Assembly (NCBI GenBank): GCA_902702965.1 | Contig: CACRXP010000035.1 | Location: 1,763,560 to 1,827,559, forward strand | Length of the DNA: 64,000 bases | Direction: 5' to 3' | Source of the DNA: Spirometra erinaceieuropaei | Taxonomy: Eukaryota > Platyhelminthes > Cestoda > Diphyllobothriidea > Diphyllobothriidae | Part shown: piece by piece, positions 43,374 through 54,659 of the stretch | Position numbering within the stretch: position 1 is the stretch's first letter | How the letters are laid out: each line of letters begins with the position of its first letter | The notes under the pieces: generated by a model | Database searches by the model: none | What the model was told of the DNA's origin: nothing | The model's input: only the letters and a program-made list of their open reading frames with translations | Position numbers and translations under genes: made by a program

Positions 43374-44890
43374 TCTAGGAGTGTTACCAAAGTAGTCGCA
43401 TTTCCCCATCTCGATTATACCCGTCTTTCAGGAAACCCTGAAATTGTTCGCGCAAGGGAATGCATCTGTCATTGCAGAAAGGTTGAGCGCATCCCTTAAG
43501 TGTCTCAGGAATGTTCGCGGATACGTGGTAGCAAGTACATATGCGAATTCCTCCAAAATATTCCGCGTTCGGCACCTGTTTCTGCGCGCCAGGAAGCCGT
43601 CTCATTCCCTCTTTTTCTAACAAAACTGGCTCCACGCCGCAAACGATTGAGAGCTTGCGCAATATGCTTACCGCTTGCGTATCTGGCGCGCTACTGCAAA
43701 TCATTCTCATTTTCACAGATGGCTACACTCAATTGGAAACCGCACAGGCGGCTGCCAACACCAGCATCACACGCTTTCTGCCACAGCCGTCACCTCACCA
43801 TTTTTACGCGCAAGTGTTGCTATTTGTGAAAACATTTTACCTTGCAAGAGTCGCACAAATCCCAATCCGGTGTTCCAGCGTTGGACGAACCGCAGATGCA
43901 AGCTGCATTGTGCAGGTCCTCCCGGTCTGGCCTTCTGACGATGGCAAACAAGTCAGAAACGACCGCTCGTGCCTCCACTAACTTTTTCGACACACCCAAT
44001 GAGGACATTTTTGTCGCTGCAGTGTCTGTGAGTTCTCTACGCGGGTGTTTCCAAGCCCCACACGACGGCCATAAGATAGGCGGATGCTACCTCCTAGTGG
44101 TACACCCTCGTTGCTCTTTTGGGTGCGTTCGACTCAAAGACCACCTGGCTCAGTCTTCCCTCACGATTTGCCAAATTTGGGATCCCGACGGTCAAGGTCA
44201 GCCAAGGCGTTGGTAGTAAGACTTCCGAGAGCCTAGCAGCGACATCTTCCGCGGTGCCGGTTGCAGAAAGACCTCGGTAAGGTAATCACACCGGTTGCGG
44301 ACGCATCCAAGACGAAGCTCCTGCAGTCAAGCGGCGTGACATATCTAAAAACGGCATTTTCTAGGTATTCTGCGGACGGTGTCCCGCCAAGCAAGCTGCC
44401 AAATGGGCTTTTTGAAGGTCTACGCATTTTTTCCAACGACATCGAAGGCAACCATGCCCATATTTGAGGATCATAGCCTGAAATTTCCTGGTAGAAGCCA
44501 AAAGACAAGTTCCGGGCAGCAGTTAAGAAGGCGACTAAAGTGGTGATGACGTTTCAAAGTCATATTCATTAGAGACGGCGACAGATAAGGGCAGTGGATG
44601 CGCAGGGGCTACTATATTTGCAGGATGCAGTTGTTTCGAAACCGCCTGCTCATTGAGAATAGCAGCTCCCACATCCGTCGCAGATGATCCTACTTGATGT
44701 GGCACTGCTTGGTCGCCGCAGCCCAGTCATCTATTACCGCGGTGTCATTACCAATTGCGGCTACCGAGGCGAGTTACTCGGTCATTTGGATAAGCGATAC
44801 CGTCAAGTGCGCTCCACACACCCAGGCCAAGCCTTAGAGGCTAGACACGGGAATAAGTACTCCTCCCCGTACTAGAAGCGGTCTTGCGGG
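43374..44890. other. Intergenic with unidentified open frames
   Basis: Frames of 110-146 codons occur on both strands (43384-43716 minus, 43541-43981 plus). A minus-strand stretch near 43845-43900 has spaced cysteines (CICG..., CDSCKVKC). No family was recognised. Confidence 0.3.
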
Positions 44891-44894
44891 GGTG

Positions 44895-45010
44895 GTGCCC
44901 GTGCCGGTGTCCTAACTTCAACCTCCCCCCCTCCCTGAAAGTGAGCGCAAGGCCACCTGAAATGCGGGGGGAAGTCGACATTCTCCCTTGAGGCCTGAGC
45001 TACTTGACTC
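44895..45010 (+). repeat. Repeat shared with 46505-46650
   Basis: Parallel motifs in both: 'gtcctaacttc', 'gcgcaaggccacctgaaatg' versus 'gcgcagggcaatctgtaatg', 'ggggaggtcgag'-like, then 'gctacttgactca' versus 'gctacttcagtca'. Confidence 0.55.
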
Positions 45011-45204
45011 ATTGTTCACCGACCCGCAGTCCGGCTAGGCGTCTTTTGAACTCTCCGGTAGATCGCGGCCACGCTCCAAACCGGAGAATTACGAATGACT
45101 GACGTCCTGCCCAAATGTCTTGAGGCATCACCAGAGTTTTGGTCACATTTCATATAAAGGTCTACCAGTCGCATTCTCCCTACTTTGGTTGCTTCTGGCT
45201 CCTC

Positions 45205-45480
45205 CGTTTTGCTGCACCTAAGCCTCCGACCCGCGTCCTTTGGTCATCAAGCCATACGCTCTACCGATCGAATCACGGGCCCGTTGTCCTGTCGGTCACT
45301 ATCACGGCAGAAGTGCGATCACTGATCGGGTTACGGACATACTCGTCCCGTTGTTTGACATGCGGGTCAGCGCAGAGTCCTCGCAGGCACTCATATAGCA
45401 ACAAGGACTTGTGCTGGAAGGAGTCCCGACAAAGACGACTGAGAGACAGAATGCCTATTTCTGGCTTTCGGCTTCACCAG
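45205..45480 (-). repeat. Family S repeat, permuted and diverged
   Basis: On the minus strand the body (45480-45300) precedes the tRNA-like head (45290-45215), the same permuted order as the 29-kb copy. Confidence 0.5.
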
Positions 45481-45618
45481 AGGGGCTTTGATCTCATATG
45501 TCCCGAATTCGGTCGGCTGAGAGCATGGGTTTGGTGGTAGAGGTAGCCCGCCGATCTGTCCATGCAGTGACTCTGATTGTATCGATGTTAAATTTAACAA
45601 GCTAGTTAACGGGACAGG

Positions 45619-45637
45619 CATGCATGCATGCATGCCT
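45619..45637. repeat. (TGCA)n tract
   Basis: Short self-complementary tetranucleotide run, gcatgcatgcatgcatgcc. Confidence 0.9.
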
Positions 45638-45949
45638 ACGCGCACGCGATTCAACAAACGGGAACCCCATAAGCGCGCTGGGTCCATGGCGTAAGTAAAC
45701 ATTTTCATTCTGGCTTTTCAGGCATCTCTAATTAGAAGCTTGTGTGTGGGTGTGACAACCAAATCCTCCAACCCACTTGCTATATGGAAAAGTTCGCCCT
45801 GAAAAACTTTTAAAGCACTATTCAGGCCGTTTGAAGCTTGTGCGTGGATTCGCGTCCTGGTATGCACAAGAATCCAAAGGGCTCACCAGTGGGTCCCCCA
45901 ACGTTCGCCATGAGCTCCTCTGGTAGATATCCCAGCTTTGAAGTTGCAG

Positions 45950-46508
45950 CTTTTAATTTCCTCGGAAAGTAACTGCTAACCCGAAGTAAGTCAGTCTATT
46001 TGAGATTTATACGCTCAGGCTGAAATCTGATATAAAATATTTAGACCGAAGTCTATTATTCACAGCAGAATAACCGCGTAATATTCGCAAACCTTCAACA
46101 GACTGCCAGTAGTATATACATAGGTGTCACGACATACCATAATTGACAGCACACAGGCACTAGCTAAAAGTTCAAACACATATTTCGCCGGTATTCTGGC
46201 GCTGCATGACACATCAGCCGAAGCCCTCGCAGCTGTGTCATGCAGCGGCAGAATACCGGCGAAACACGCGTGTATGGGCTTTTGGCTAATGCCTGTGTGT
46301 GTGCTGTCAGGTATGGCATGTTGTGCTACCTATACATGCCCTACTGGCTGCCAGTTGGCAGTTTATGCATATTTACGCGATTATTCTGTTGTGAATGACG
46401 GACTTCGGTCAAAATATGCACATCAAATTTCAGCCTGAGTCTATAAATCTCAAATAGACTGATTCGTTCCAGGTTAGCAACTAATTTTTGAGGAAACTGA
46501 GAAGCTGC
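45950..46508. mobile_element. Palindromic foldback element FB2
   Basis: A nearly complete 560-bp palindrome centred near 46205. Outer arms share 'gcagctttt...tttcctc', then 'cagtctatttgagatttata', 'tcaggctgaaat', 'gaccgaagtc', 'cagaataaccgcgtaa'. Inner arms share 'gctaaaag', 'cgccggtattctg' and 'gctgcatgacaca'. No coding capacity. Confidence 0.85.
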
Positions 46509-46650
46509 CCCTGTCCTAACTTCCACCCTTTCCCTCACCCGCCCGACTCTCCTAGCCATAACCATCCCCCCTGGAATTTAGCGCAGGGCAATCTGTAATG
46601 GGGGGAGGTCGAGACTCCCGCATGAGGCCCCCAGCTACTTCAGTCATAAT
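46505..46650 (+). repeat. Second copy of the 44.9-kb repeat
   Basis: See the entry at 44895-45010. It abuts the FB2 palindrome. Confidence 0.55.
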
Positions 46651-46759
46651 TCGACAACCCTCCGCGAGACGATTTCGCGAAATGGCTATCCGAGGGCATT
46701 CATAAGTCGCTTCCTACGCGGTCGCCACGAGAGAATTCGAACATAAACGCCACCGACGA

Positions 46760-47229
46760 TATGGCATTCTCTGTCATACATCAAGGGCGTTTCAGAAGCG
46801 GCCGAGCGCATTGCTGTGGAGCTAGGTGTTGGAAGTGCACACTGCCCCAAAGCCACCATGCGCAATAGGGTCATGAAAATCAAAGACCGGTTAAAACCTG
46901 ATGAGCAATCTGGAGCAGTGTATCGCATTTCGTGTCAAAATTGTCCTTGTAACCACACAGGACAGACTGGGCGCATGCTCGGATCACGCAAAGCCGAACA
47001 TAAGCTGGCTGTGCGACGAGGCGACGCATTATCACAAGTGGCCGCCCACACCTACGAAATGGGTCACGAGTTTAACTTCGCAGCCACTAAAATAGTCGCC
47101 CACACCGGAAACAAAACGGACCGAGAATTGATTGAAGCCTGGGCCTCGGATGAGAATTCGGTCATCGATCTGGCGCCGGCGTACAGAGGCCTGCGTAGTC
47201 ACTTCCAGTCTTGCACCGTCGGTCGATGA
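46760..47229 (+). pseudogene. Penelope-like element GIY-YIG endonuclease fragment
   Basis: Reads YIKGVSEAAERI, then VMKIKDRLKPDEQSGAVYRI and SCQNCPCNHTGQTGRMLGSR, the PLE form of the GIY-YIG nuclease, followed by EHKLAVRRGD, AHTYEMGHEF and LIEAWAS, with a stop at 47227-47229. The RT is missing, so the copy is 5'-truncated, as is usual for target-primed reverse transcription. Confidence 0.85.
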
Positions 47230-47275
47230 TTGGCCTACATGCCTTATAACGGTCGCTTGTTCTGTTGCTGATACT

Positions 47276-47320
47276 ACCACTGACGATGGACTCCTGTACG
47301 GGTCTGAAAGCTCAGTTCAA
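47276..47320 (+). ncRNA. Degenerate hammerhead-like motif after the PLE endonuclease
   Basis: Core CTGACGA (47280-47286), one bulged T, stem II GGACTC-CTGTAC-GGGTCT (47288-47305, with wobbles), core GAAA (47306-47309), then GCTCAG where the 4.3-kb motif has CGTCAG. It starts about 50 nt after the endonuclease stop, where a PLE terminal repeat is expected. Confidence 0.45.
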
Positions 47321-48480
47321 CAAACAAAGTGTTCCGGTGCTCGACTCTTCTTCTTCACTTATGCATAAACCTGGAACCCGAAACTTCGCCTTCATTCACG
47401 ATTTTACGAGCTCACTTCTGCAGACCATACTCACTCGGCCACCTTGCCCTGAAAAATGCACGAAAGGCCATTTATTCAGTTTACTCGTGGAAACCTTAGT
47501 GCAGGTAACGACCAAGTACCTATAAATAAGGCTTTTCTAAGGCAACATCGGCTAAAACGGAGCATATGTATCTATAAAACGGAGGTCAACCATCTCGGCG
47601 TTTATTGAGGGAAATTTCTTGGACTGTCTCCAGCTCATACACGTTGCTCCGCGGCGAGCGGAAGGCTGACTGTGTCGGCCCAGCCCCCCGATGGTTGGAA
47701 CATTCACGGATGGTGCGCAGTAAAGCGGCGAAATAACCAAACTCTCACGTCTGACGGATGAGCCATTCACTGAACGTCAGCGGCGATACGTCCAGGGTGA
47801 GGAGGATTGAAGTATGACACACCGATAACCCCACAAAACACCGCAAGGCCCATGTAACACGGCGGTCGTGGGCTGCCCACCAGGATCTAGCGGAGAGAAC
47901 TAACCACTCCCACTTAAACCGTTGGAGACAGCGATAAATTCTAAAGGTGAGGGTCTTGAAATCGAGTGGTAGGATCTACATTTTTAGAGGACTGAAGATT
48001 CAGGTTCAATGGAACGGCTGTGACAAAGTGATGACCGGTCAGCTGTTCTATATGCCGAGGTTGCTCTAGATATTAACGAACAGGGAGTTTACTAAAACAG
48101 TGCTACAGGAACGCGCAGATGGCTTCATTCCTAGGAAAACTTCCTCGCTGTCGCGAAAGCTGGAATTCAGGCGGGAGAAAAGGACAGAAGTCCACAAGCC
48201 TGTAGTGTCAGCGACCAATACTACCAATTATAAATGTCTTCTTATTTCAGAGAGAGAGTACAATGTAGCAAAGCATCATAATTCACAGTTGAAAGGACTG
48301 AGTAGAAAAAATTAGGACGGTGAGGGAAGGTTAAAAACCTCGAATTTTATCCAAAAGTCAAGGTCAGGCAAGAAAAGGTGAGCACCACAGTGCGCGAAGT
48401 AACGGGGAATTGCCATGGTTTCGAGTTGGGCAGGGAAGATCGTAGAAAAGGGTGTGCAGCCAGGCGTTAAAAGACAGTAT
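47321..48480. other. Intergenic, nothing recognised
   Basis: No domain or repeat assigned. It lies just downstream of the minus-strand gene ending at 48481 and may contain its 3'UTR. Confidence 0.35.
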
Positions 48481-48805
48481 TCACAGCTTCTTCGGTTTCT
48501 GCACAGCAGCGGGAGACTCGCTCTTGGAGTCCTCATCTTTGGACCCTTCTTCACTCTCTGAGGTGCTGGATGAATCCTCCTCAGAGTGCTCCTTCCCGGT
48601 ACTATCACTGTCCGAGGAAGTCTCAGCGGCACGGTCTTTTTCCGATGCCGGAGGGGTTGGATGTTTCAGCTTGGCGACGGAGTCGTCATCATGGTCGCCG
48701 ACCTGCTGTTTGGTATCGTCAGACAACTGCGTTTTAAATTTCTTCTCAAGGCTGGCGATAACAGTTGCTGCGCAGGGTGGAGGGACCTGAGGTGCCTTCT
48801 TCTTC
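48481..48805 (-). CDS. Terminal exon of the minus-strand gene
   Basis: Encodes KKKAPQVPPPCAATVIASLE, then an acidic run with SSSTSESEEGSKDEDSKSES and a TGA stop. The first base completes a Met codon with the previous exon. Confidence 0.5.
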
Positions 48806-51800
48806 CTTTAAAGTAGAAAAAAGCGAGAACTGTGGTCATATAAAAGAGGTGGGTGTTGGGGTGAGGAGACGCACATCGCAGCTGTACGGTCACCCAAGGT
48901 TCGCGAATGGACGGTGACCGACACTACCACTGACACGGAGTGCCCTGTACAGATATGTCGGCAATTTTCGCGCATGAAAATATTGCATAGGCGACGCCAT
49001 ATGGTCCTGTCAGCGCAAGCATGCCGCGCAGGTTGCAATTACTTACAGCCAATACACTAATCCATAGGTATTTTGGCAGATTTTGAATAATTCATATTAA
49101 CCCAACCGTGAAAAAATCGGCGCCTCGGTGGGATTCGAACCCACGCAGTAAGGAGAAGGCTTTAGTACAGCCAACGCTCTCACCACTTGAGCTACGAGGC
49201 CCCGCCGGACGACTGGAGTTGAATCACATTCTAGGTGAATTACTTAGGAAATCCTGCTTGGGCAGTCAACTTACTGTATCAGATTTGGTGGATTCCAGAC
49301 GTGGCAGTAGGTTGGGCGGGTAAACTTGACCCAAATGTGATTAAACTCGCGTGGTCCGGCGGGGCCTCGTAGCTCAAGTGGTTAGAGCGTTGGCTGTACT
49401 AAAGCCTTCTCCTTACTGCGTGGGATCGAATCCCACCGAGGCGCCGAGTTTTTCACAATTGGGCCAATATGAATACACTAATCGTCTCACCAAAGGCATC
49501 GACGAGGCTGGTAGATAATTCTGCTTCGCTCTATCTTGGCAACTAGCTGTCATCAGTGGCTCCAAGAAACCATGCCCAACATGGCGGCCACACGCCAGCA
49601 TCAGCCCCCTGGCGGCGGGCTAAGCCAAACGAGGGTGTCCGGTGAGTGTGTGTGTCTTCGCACACAGCAGTCCTAGAAATACTCCGCGAACTCCTCACCT
49701 CACCTCATCAACTGGGTCGAACCGAAGCAGGCCCACTAAAGTACCTGCCGGGATATGCGGGCATGGTTAAGAACTCTGATCTGGGGCTGATGATGAGGAC
49801 GATGACGCAAGAGCTGTTCGTCTTTGTGGCATTTCCAACTTCAAAGCCTCGAGTCGTCAAGCCAGGCATTCTGCTCGGCACGGGCGTAATGAGTCTTGGA
49901 GTACAATTATGGAAACCTGGAAGGGTTTCAGCAATCGGCAATGCTAGAGGGTCGACAGGATCTTGAAGATGAGTCAGTCCCTTACTACGTCTGGCCAAAC
50001 GATCAGAGACAGTCGCGGCGCGATGACAGCCTCACTGGCAGGTACAACCATCGCGCGGGGGGATTCCGCCCGATCGCCAAACCCTGTCGGCTAGGACGTT
50101 TCAGAGAGAACCCAGTTTCAACTGCAGCCCACCATCGGCAAAGGAGATCCTTGGAATGAGAACGAAAGTGAAGAACAAAAAGGCACCTAACGAGGACAGC
50201 GAAGAGACACAAGCACCCTTCGACAGGAATTGCTGGTCAACCACACGGACCTATGACAAACGCTTGGGAAACAGAGTCCGTATGCACAGACCGGGGCGAG
50301 GCGTCACTGTTTATATGAACTACGCTGGTATATGCATTCTTGGAATTACAACCAAGGCCTTCATAGTAGTCTCCCACTATCGTTTACAGCGGCGAACGCA
50401 CAAGAATCAGCGCAGCTTTCGACTCATGCACGGATAGGATGGTTAGCGCTCTTTATTCTACCAACGGTTAACATACTGCTGGTGCAACAGCTGGACCGTC
50501 GTTTCCGACAATATGCACCGCGTGGTCCACAGCAGGGTGAGATCAGGGAAGGTGACTTGTACGTGAGTTAGTTTATAATGATAGTCGATTTGCGCGGCAT
50601 CTACTGCACTCTCTCCTCCCCCGCATGCACTCGGTGTCAAGACCGAGTCAAGAAGACCGTAGGTGGCCGGTACGACGAAAAGACGCACCTAGGAGTACGA
50701 CCACACCCCCCGGGGCAAAACGGACACTGACCAGGATTTCACAGGTCAAAAAAGAGGGGGGTGGGGAGGCGAGGCGGCCCGGATCCCATTTGGCGCTGGT
50801 GAGTCGGCAAGTGGGCGTGCCAACACATCCCAGCGACGACATTTTTTATGCGCGCACATTCCTGATAACGCGTCTGCTGGACTCCGATTCAGCCTCTATG
50901 CTGGCCCAGTACACCCACCACGTGCCCCATTTTAGGAGCCTCCCACACTGCTACTGCCAATAACAAACCCCTATTGTCTCTTTCTCGGATCTAGCTTCTG
51001 CAGCTGATCCTGTTCATTGCTATACCCTGTTGCCGATCACAGTGAATGGTGACACACACTAACGAAATTGCTCATTTTGATTCAAGTTTTTTTGTTATCT
51101 CATAGGAAAAAAAGTCTGTTTGCAAGGGCGGAGAGTGAGCTACTCGATGTTGCCTTCGATGAGCATCACGGCCATGTTCTCCCGCCAACTCTGTTTACCT
51201 ATGTGAGAGATTGGCGCTCGTGACCCGTGCACAACAGATTTTAACCAGGTTGATGCAAGGTGTCGGCGAACTTCCTGGAAGAAATGCAGCGTGCTGTGTC
51301 TCAGGTGCGGGGGCGATGGGCAGGATGATCGTCCCCCCGTCCCGCTCACGGCAGACGGTGGGACTGTTGGGCTAGTGGACAAGCTCTGCTGCTGCCTTGA
51401 GTCGGGATTTTTGCCAAATGACAGGTGAAGATGAAACCGGACACTGGGGCGCGCGGCCCTCGTCGAAACTTCTGGAATCGACGCGAGATCAGTCTGATGA
51501 TCGAGCTGCGAGCGTACGGGGGCGCTTTTGTGAGGGTGTGCGACAAGGTCCGCGCGCTTAGGCGGGGCTTGTGGTCCATTCTCAGAATTCGTATTTTCGA
51601 CCGTATCTACAACCAAGGCTCGTATAACCATTCCGTAAGGTGATCTGCTGCTTACTCTTTGATTGTGGTGGCACGGCCACGCGATGCGTCAACAGTTCGG
51701 TCCGATGCCAGCCACGGTTGGCAATGTTACTGGGGTGGCCAAATGAAGAGATTGGTGGGCATGGCGAACGCTGGTCCTATGTGCGCCTCTGGTCCAAAGG

Positions 51801-54290
51801 CCATCATCAGTGTACGGGGAGGGGTTGTCGTGAAAATCAAGTAAGACCGCCATTGCATCGAAGTGCCTACCCCCGCGACTAGAGAACCCCATACGCCTCA
51901 ATGCGCCGGGCATACCTGTTGGAGATCTGAGTTAAAATGTCGAGGGATATTCAAAAACTGCCTAACCCAGCGTCCTAAACGAGAGGCATTCGTCGGTCAT
52001 TTTGGAAATCAGACAGGCCAATCGGTACTCAGATGACGGCTGTTTCAACCGTCGCCGGCACAAAAAATGAGTGAGAGGTGATCCAATTGGTATTATAACT
52101 GATAGGCCTGATGAGATCTCCTGAAGGAGCGAGGCAGCGCTGATGAAAGCGAGTCAGTTCCGCGATCCACCTAACGAGTTCTGAGCATCAAGAAACCAGG
52201 AAGACCGGCGTCCAGTACGGAAAGACGGCATGGCAGAAAGCAACAAGTTTAGGTGTAAGTGCCTACATTTTGGTTTCAACTGGAGCGGAGACTGCAGCCG
52301 GCGTCTGCGCAGTAGAATTTCGGTTCGCAGCCTGGGAGCCTGGAGGCAAAGGACGTGGGGGATTTGAGAATGGGGGTGACTTTCTAAACAGAGAGTAGAG
52401 GAGGGAGAGAAAGGAAACATCAAAAACTAGTCATGGATGCATTGGTCAAGTGAGCATCTGTAGAGGGCAAGGTGATGGGCAAAGTGGGTAAGTGCGAGAG
52501 ACAAGGATGGACAAATTGAGGTCTTGATGTCAGTTCACACTCCCCGGAGTTCACCAAATGCTGACAGTGGTCAGCATTCTGTCGGAACGCACGGACCTTT
52601 GCAACGACTGGGACGTCGCGGCAAGCCCAAAAGGCAACAGGAGATATTAGTTATCGATACAAGCAAGAATGCGAGTTCTAGGAAGCGGTTGTGGAGAGGA
52701 AGACGCGATCGCTGGGATAAAAAAAATTATTCGCGCGGCGTTTAAGATGTACACTAACTTGTACTTGGACTTGATACGGCGGCGATCATGCCTGATCTAG
52801 CCGGCCTCGATGATGTCATGAACTGTACCTCTCCAGGCGTGACGATCCGTGGCAGCAGATCTGGACAACTCAACCCATTCCCCTCGAAAACGACGTAGAC
52901 CGAATACCGAAGGTCCAAAAACCACCTCCATGTCTTGACAAACTGTGTCGGGCCAGGTTTTGAACTGACCCCCTCTCCGACGCCTCCAATGGGGCAGCGG
53001 TGCCGGATCGAGGGCAGTAACACTGAGCTCCTGAGGTGGACGACGAAGAACGTGCCCGAACCACCTCAGTCATCTTTCTTGGATGGCCTTAGTTATCCTT
53101 GCGATGTTGTCGAAGCGAGCGCGGACTGTCTCATTTGAGACGAAGTCGGTGAACTTCACTCCAAGGATGGTCATCAAGCAGTGGTGGCCAAATACGTCCA
53201 GTTTTCGCTCGTCCTCCACGCGAAAAGCCCAGCATTCACAACCGTAGAGAAGGACAGACCGGACAGATGCACGGTACGCGCGAATCTTAGTGGCGATGGA
53301 GAGTTCACGTCGGATCCATAGGCATTTCCGGAGGCTTGAAAAAAGCACAGCGGGCAGCATCGATTCGGGAGACAATGTCGTCCTTACTCTGTCCATCAGT
53401 CAGCAGCCTCGCTCCGAGGTATTTAAAACTGTATACTTCTTCAAGTTGACACCCATCAATCCCGAAGGGTGCCTTTTCCTGGTCAGGGATGCAGCTGGAA
53501 AACATTTTGGTCTTCCCAGCGTTTATGGACAAGCCGGCCGATTTAGCGACCCCGTTCAGTCGTGGCACCATAGACTGCAGATCACCAACACTTGAACCAA
53601 GTAAGGCGATATCATCGGCATAGTCGAGATCAGTCAGTCGATGATGATGTACACTGAGGCCCATCATCATCGGCAGTACCAAGTGATGGCACTGAATACG
53701 CAAGGGGGGGGGGGAAATTTTCAGTCCCCAGGTCGCGGTTCATTCGACAGGACCCGATCACATTCTCACCTTTAACCAGGCCGAAATTCTTGCGAGCTAA
53801 CAAGCCGCGGGTGGAGTGAATGGCTGAGTAATAATCACAATCATAACGGGAGCTGTTAATCACGACGGGTATGCGGTTCGAATGTGAAACGGAGACGACC
53901 ACGTCTTCACCTGAGATATTACTTAATTCACACACAGCTAGTGTGCATGACTGTGATAGCTCAAAGATGTAGAGTACCCAACACACATGCGGTCAGAATT
54001 CGCCCCACGGTAAATGCTTCCGGGCGCTGCGAGGTCCCTACTTCCTTCAAAATCTCGACAGAGTGATGGCGTGAAAAAAAACTTAAAACAAGGAGTAACG
54101 ACTCAAACAACTCACTTGTCGGCGTTTGGGGTCACTTGACCACTGGTGGAACCGTAGGTGCGTTTGGGTATCTCCGGAGGCGGCTTTGTGACGGACAGAA
54201 CCACTGGACTCTGAGACCGAAGTGAGGTAACGTTGGCAGTCACAGATGGAGGGAGGGGTGTTGCGGCAGAGGCTATCACACCAGTCTCTT
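48481..54290 (-). CDS. 3' end of an unidentified spliced gene with an acidic C-terminal tail
   Basis: Three minus-strand exons join with matching phases: 54290-54116 (acceptor after a long pyrimidine tract and TTTACAG, donor GTGAGT), 52383-52267 (acceptor after a pyrimidine tract and TTTAG, donor GTAGGC) and 48805-48481 (acceptor TTTAAAG, stop at 48481-48483). The visible 205 residues are low-complexity: a Pro-rich stretch with KPPPEIPKRTYGS, a second with NPPRPLPPGSQ, a short helix SLEKKFKTQLSDD, then a Ser/Asp/Glu-rich tail ending in KPKKL. The composition suggests a nuclear or scaffold protein, but I do not recognise the family. Upstream exons were not found. Confidence 0.5.
49119..49201 (-). 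pseudogene. tRNA-like sequence, left arm of an inverted pair
   Basis: Minus strand: acceptor GGCCTCG with CGAGGC, D-arm GCTC/GAGC, T-arm GTGGG-TTCGAAT-CCCAC (perfect), a long variable region, and an anticodon stem GGCT/AGCC with loop GTACTAA. As drawn the anticodon is ACT (serine-like, class II). The stem is short and the 7-nt variable hairpin is poor, so it is more likely a tRNA-derived repeat than a working gene. Confidence 0.4.
49363..49445 (+). pseudogene. tRNA-like sequence, right arm of an inverted pair
   Basis: Nearly identical to 49119-49201 but on the plus strand. One base is missing from the T-loop consensus (GGGATCGAATCCC). Homology extends beyond the tRNA-like part ('ccggcggggcc', 'aatgtgatt'), so the two arms form a hairpin of about 110 bp with about 130 bp between. 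Confidence 0.4.
49446..50479. other. Inter-exon region, nothing recognised
   Basis: Lies within the presumed last intron of the minus-strand gene. Several frames of about 100 codons without domains. Confidence 0.35.
50480..50830 (-). repeat. Dispersed repeat family B, minus strand
   Basis: 'cgacaatatgcaccgcgtgg', 'ggcatctactgcactctctcc', 'ggtgtcaagaccgagtcaag' and 'agaagaccgtaggtggcc' match the minus strand of the family 3' part. Confidence 0.65.
51140..51631 (-). other. Open frame of unknown status inside the minus-strand gene
   Basis: A 163-codon frame rich in Ser, Pro and Arg, similar in composition to the flanking exons and on the same strand. An acceptor-like AG exists near 51375, but direct joining of 52267 to 48805 already keeps phase. 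It could be an alternative exon or chance. Confidence 0.25.
52267..52383 (-). CDS. Penultimate exon of the minus-strand gene
   Basis: 38 full codons, KSPPFSNPPRPLPPGSQAAN onward to VETK, flanked by a strong pyrimidine tract acceptor and a GTAGGC donor. Confidence 0.5.
52790..53703 (-). pseudogene. LINE reverse-transcriptase remnant with intact YADD
   Basis: Minus strand: LTDLDYADDIALLGSS (YADD codons 53611-53622), LSINAGKTKMFSS, YSFKYLGARLLTDGQSKDDI, then after a frameshift SSLRKCLWIRREL, SVLLYGCECWAF, and finally WVELSRSAATDRHAWRG near 52800-52862. Same family as 6650-7470. The 5' part is missing, and the fingers region with motif A is absent. Confidence 0.85.
54116..54290 (-). CDS. Upstream exon of the minus-strand gene
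   Basis: 57 full codons, with ETGVIASAATPLPPSVTANV and SVTKPPPEIPKRTYGS. The acceptor and the GTGAGT donor are the strongest of the three. Confidence 0.55.
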
Positions 54291-54659
54291 CTGTAAAGCG
54301 AGGCAAGAAAAAAAAAATAGTGGGGAGAAGGCTATCCTAGGCATTTGTGTAAGGTCAGGCCGCACTACTTAGCTCGTCGTCCTCCAGGAGGGCGTTCGGA
54401 TGGTGAGAACTTCGACATTTCGAATGCACAGGAAACTCAAGACAAATCAACGGCAGATAGTAAATGGGCTACCAAAAGTGGTAGACATGGAAAATAATCT
54501 CGAGTTTATTTACACATGGCGTTCTGCTGGCTCACAATCAACGAGGACAAGCCCTCTTCTGCAGAAATGTGAGACATGCCCCGAAGGCAGTCGACCGGTG
54601 GAACTATTCCGCGAATTCTTTCCTTGAACTGTGTCCCTAACCAGTGATCATATGGTTAT

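Noticed and set aside
43541..43981. A 146-codon plus-strand frame and a Cys-rich minus-strand frame
   Set aside because: No family recognised and both strands are open at once. Left as unassigned, not called as a gene.
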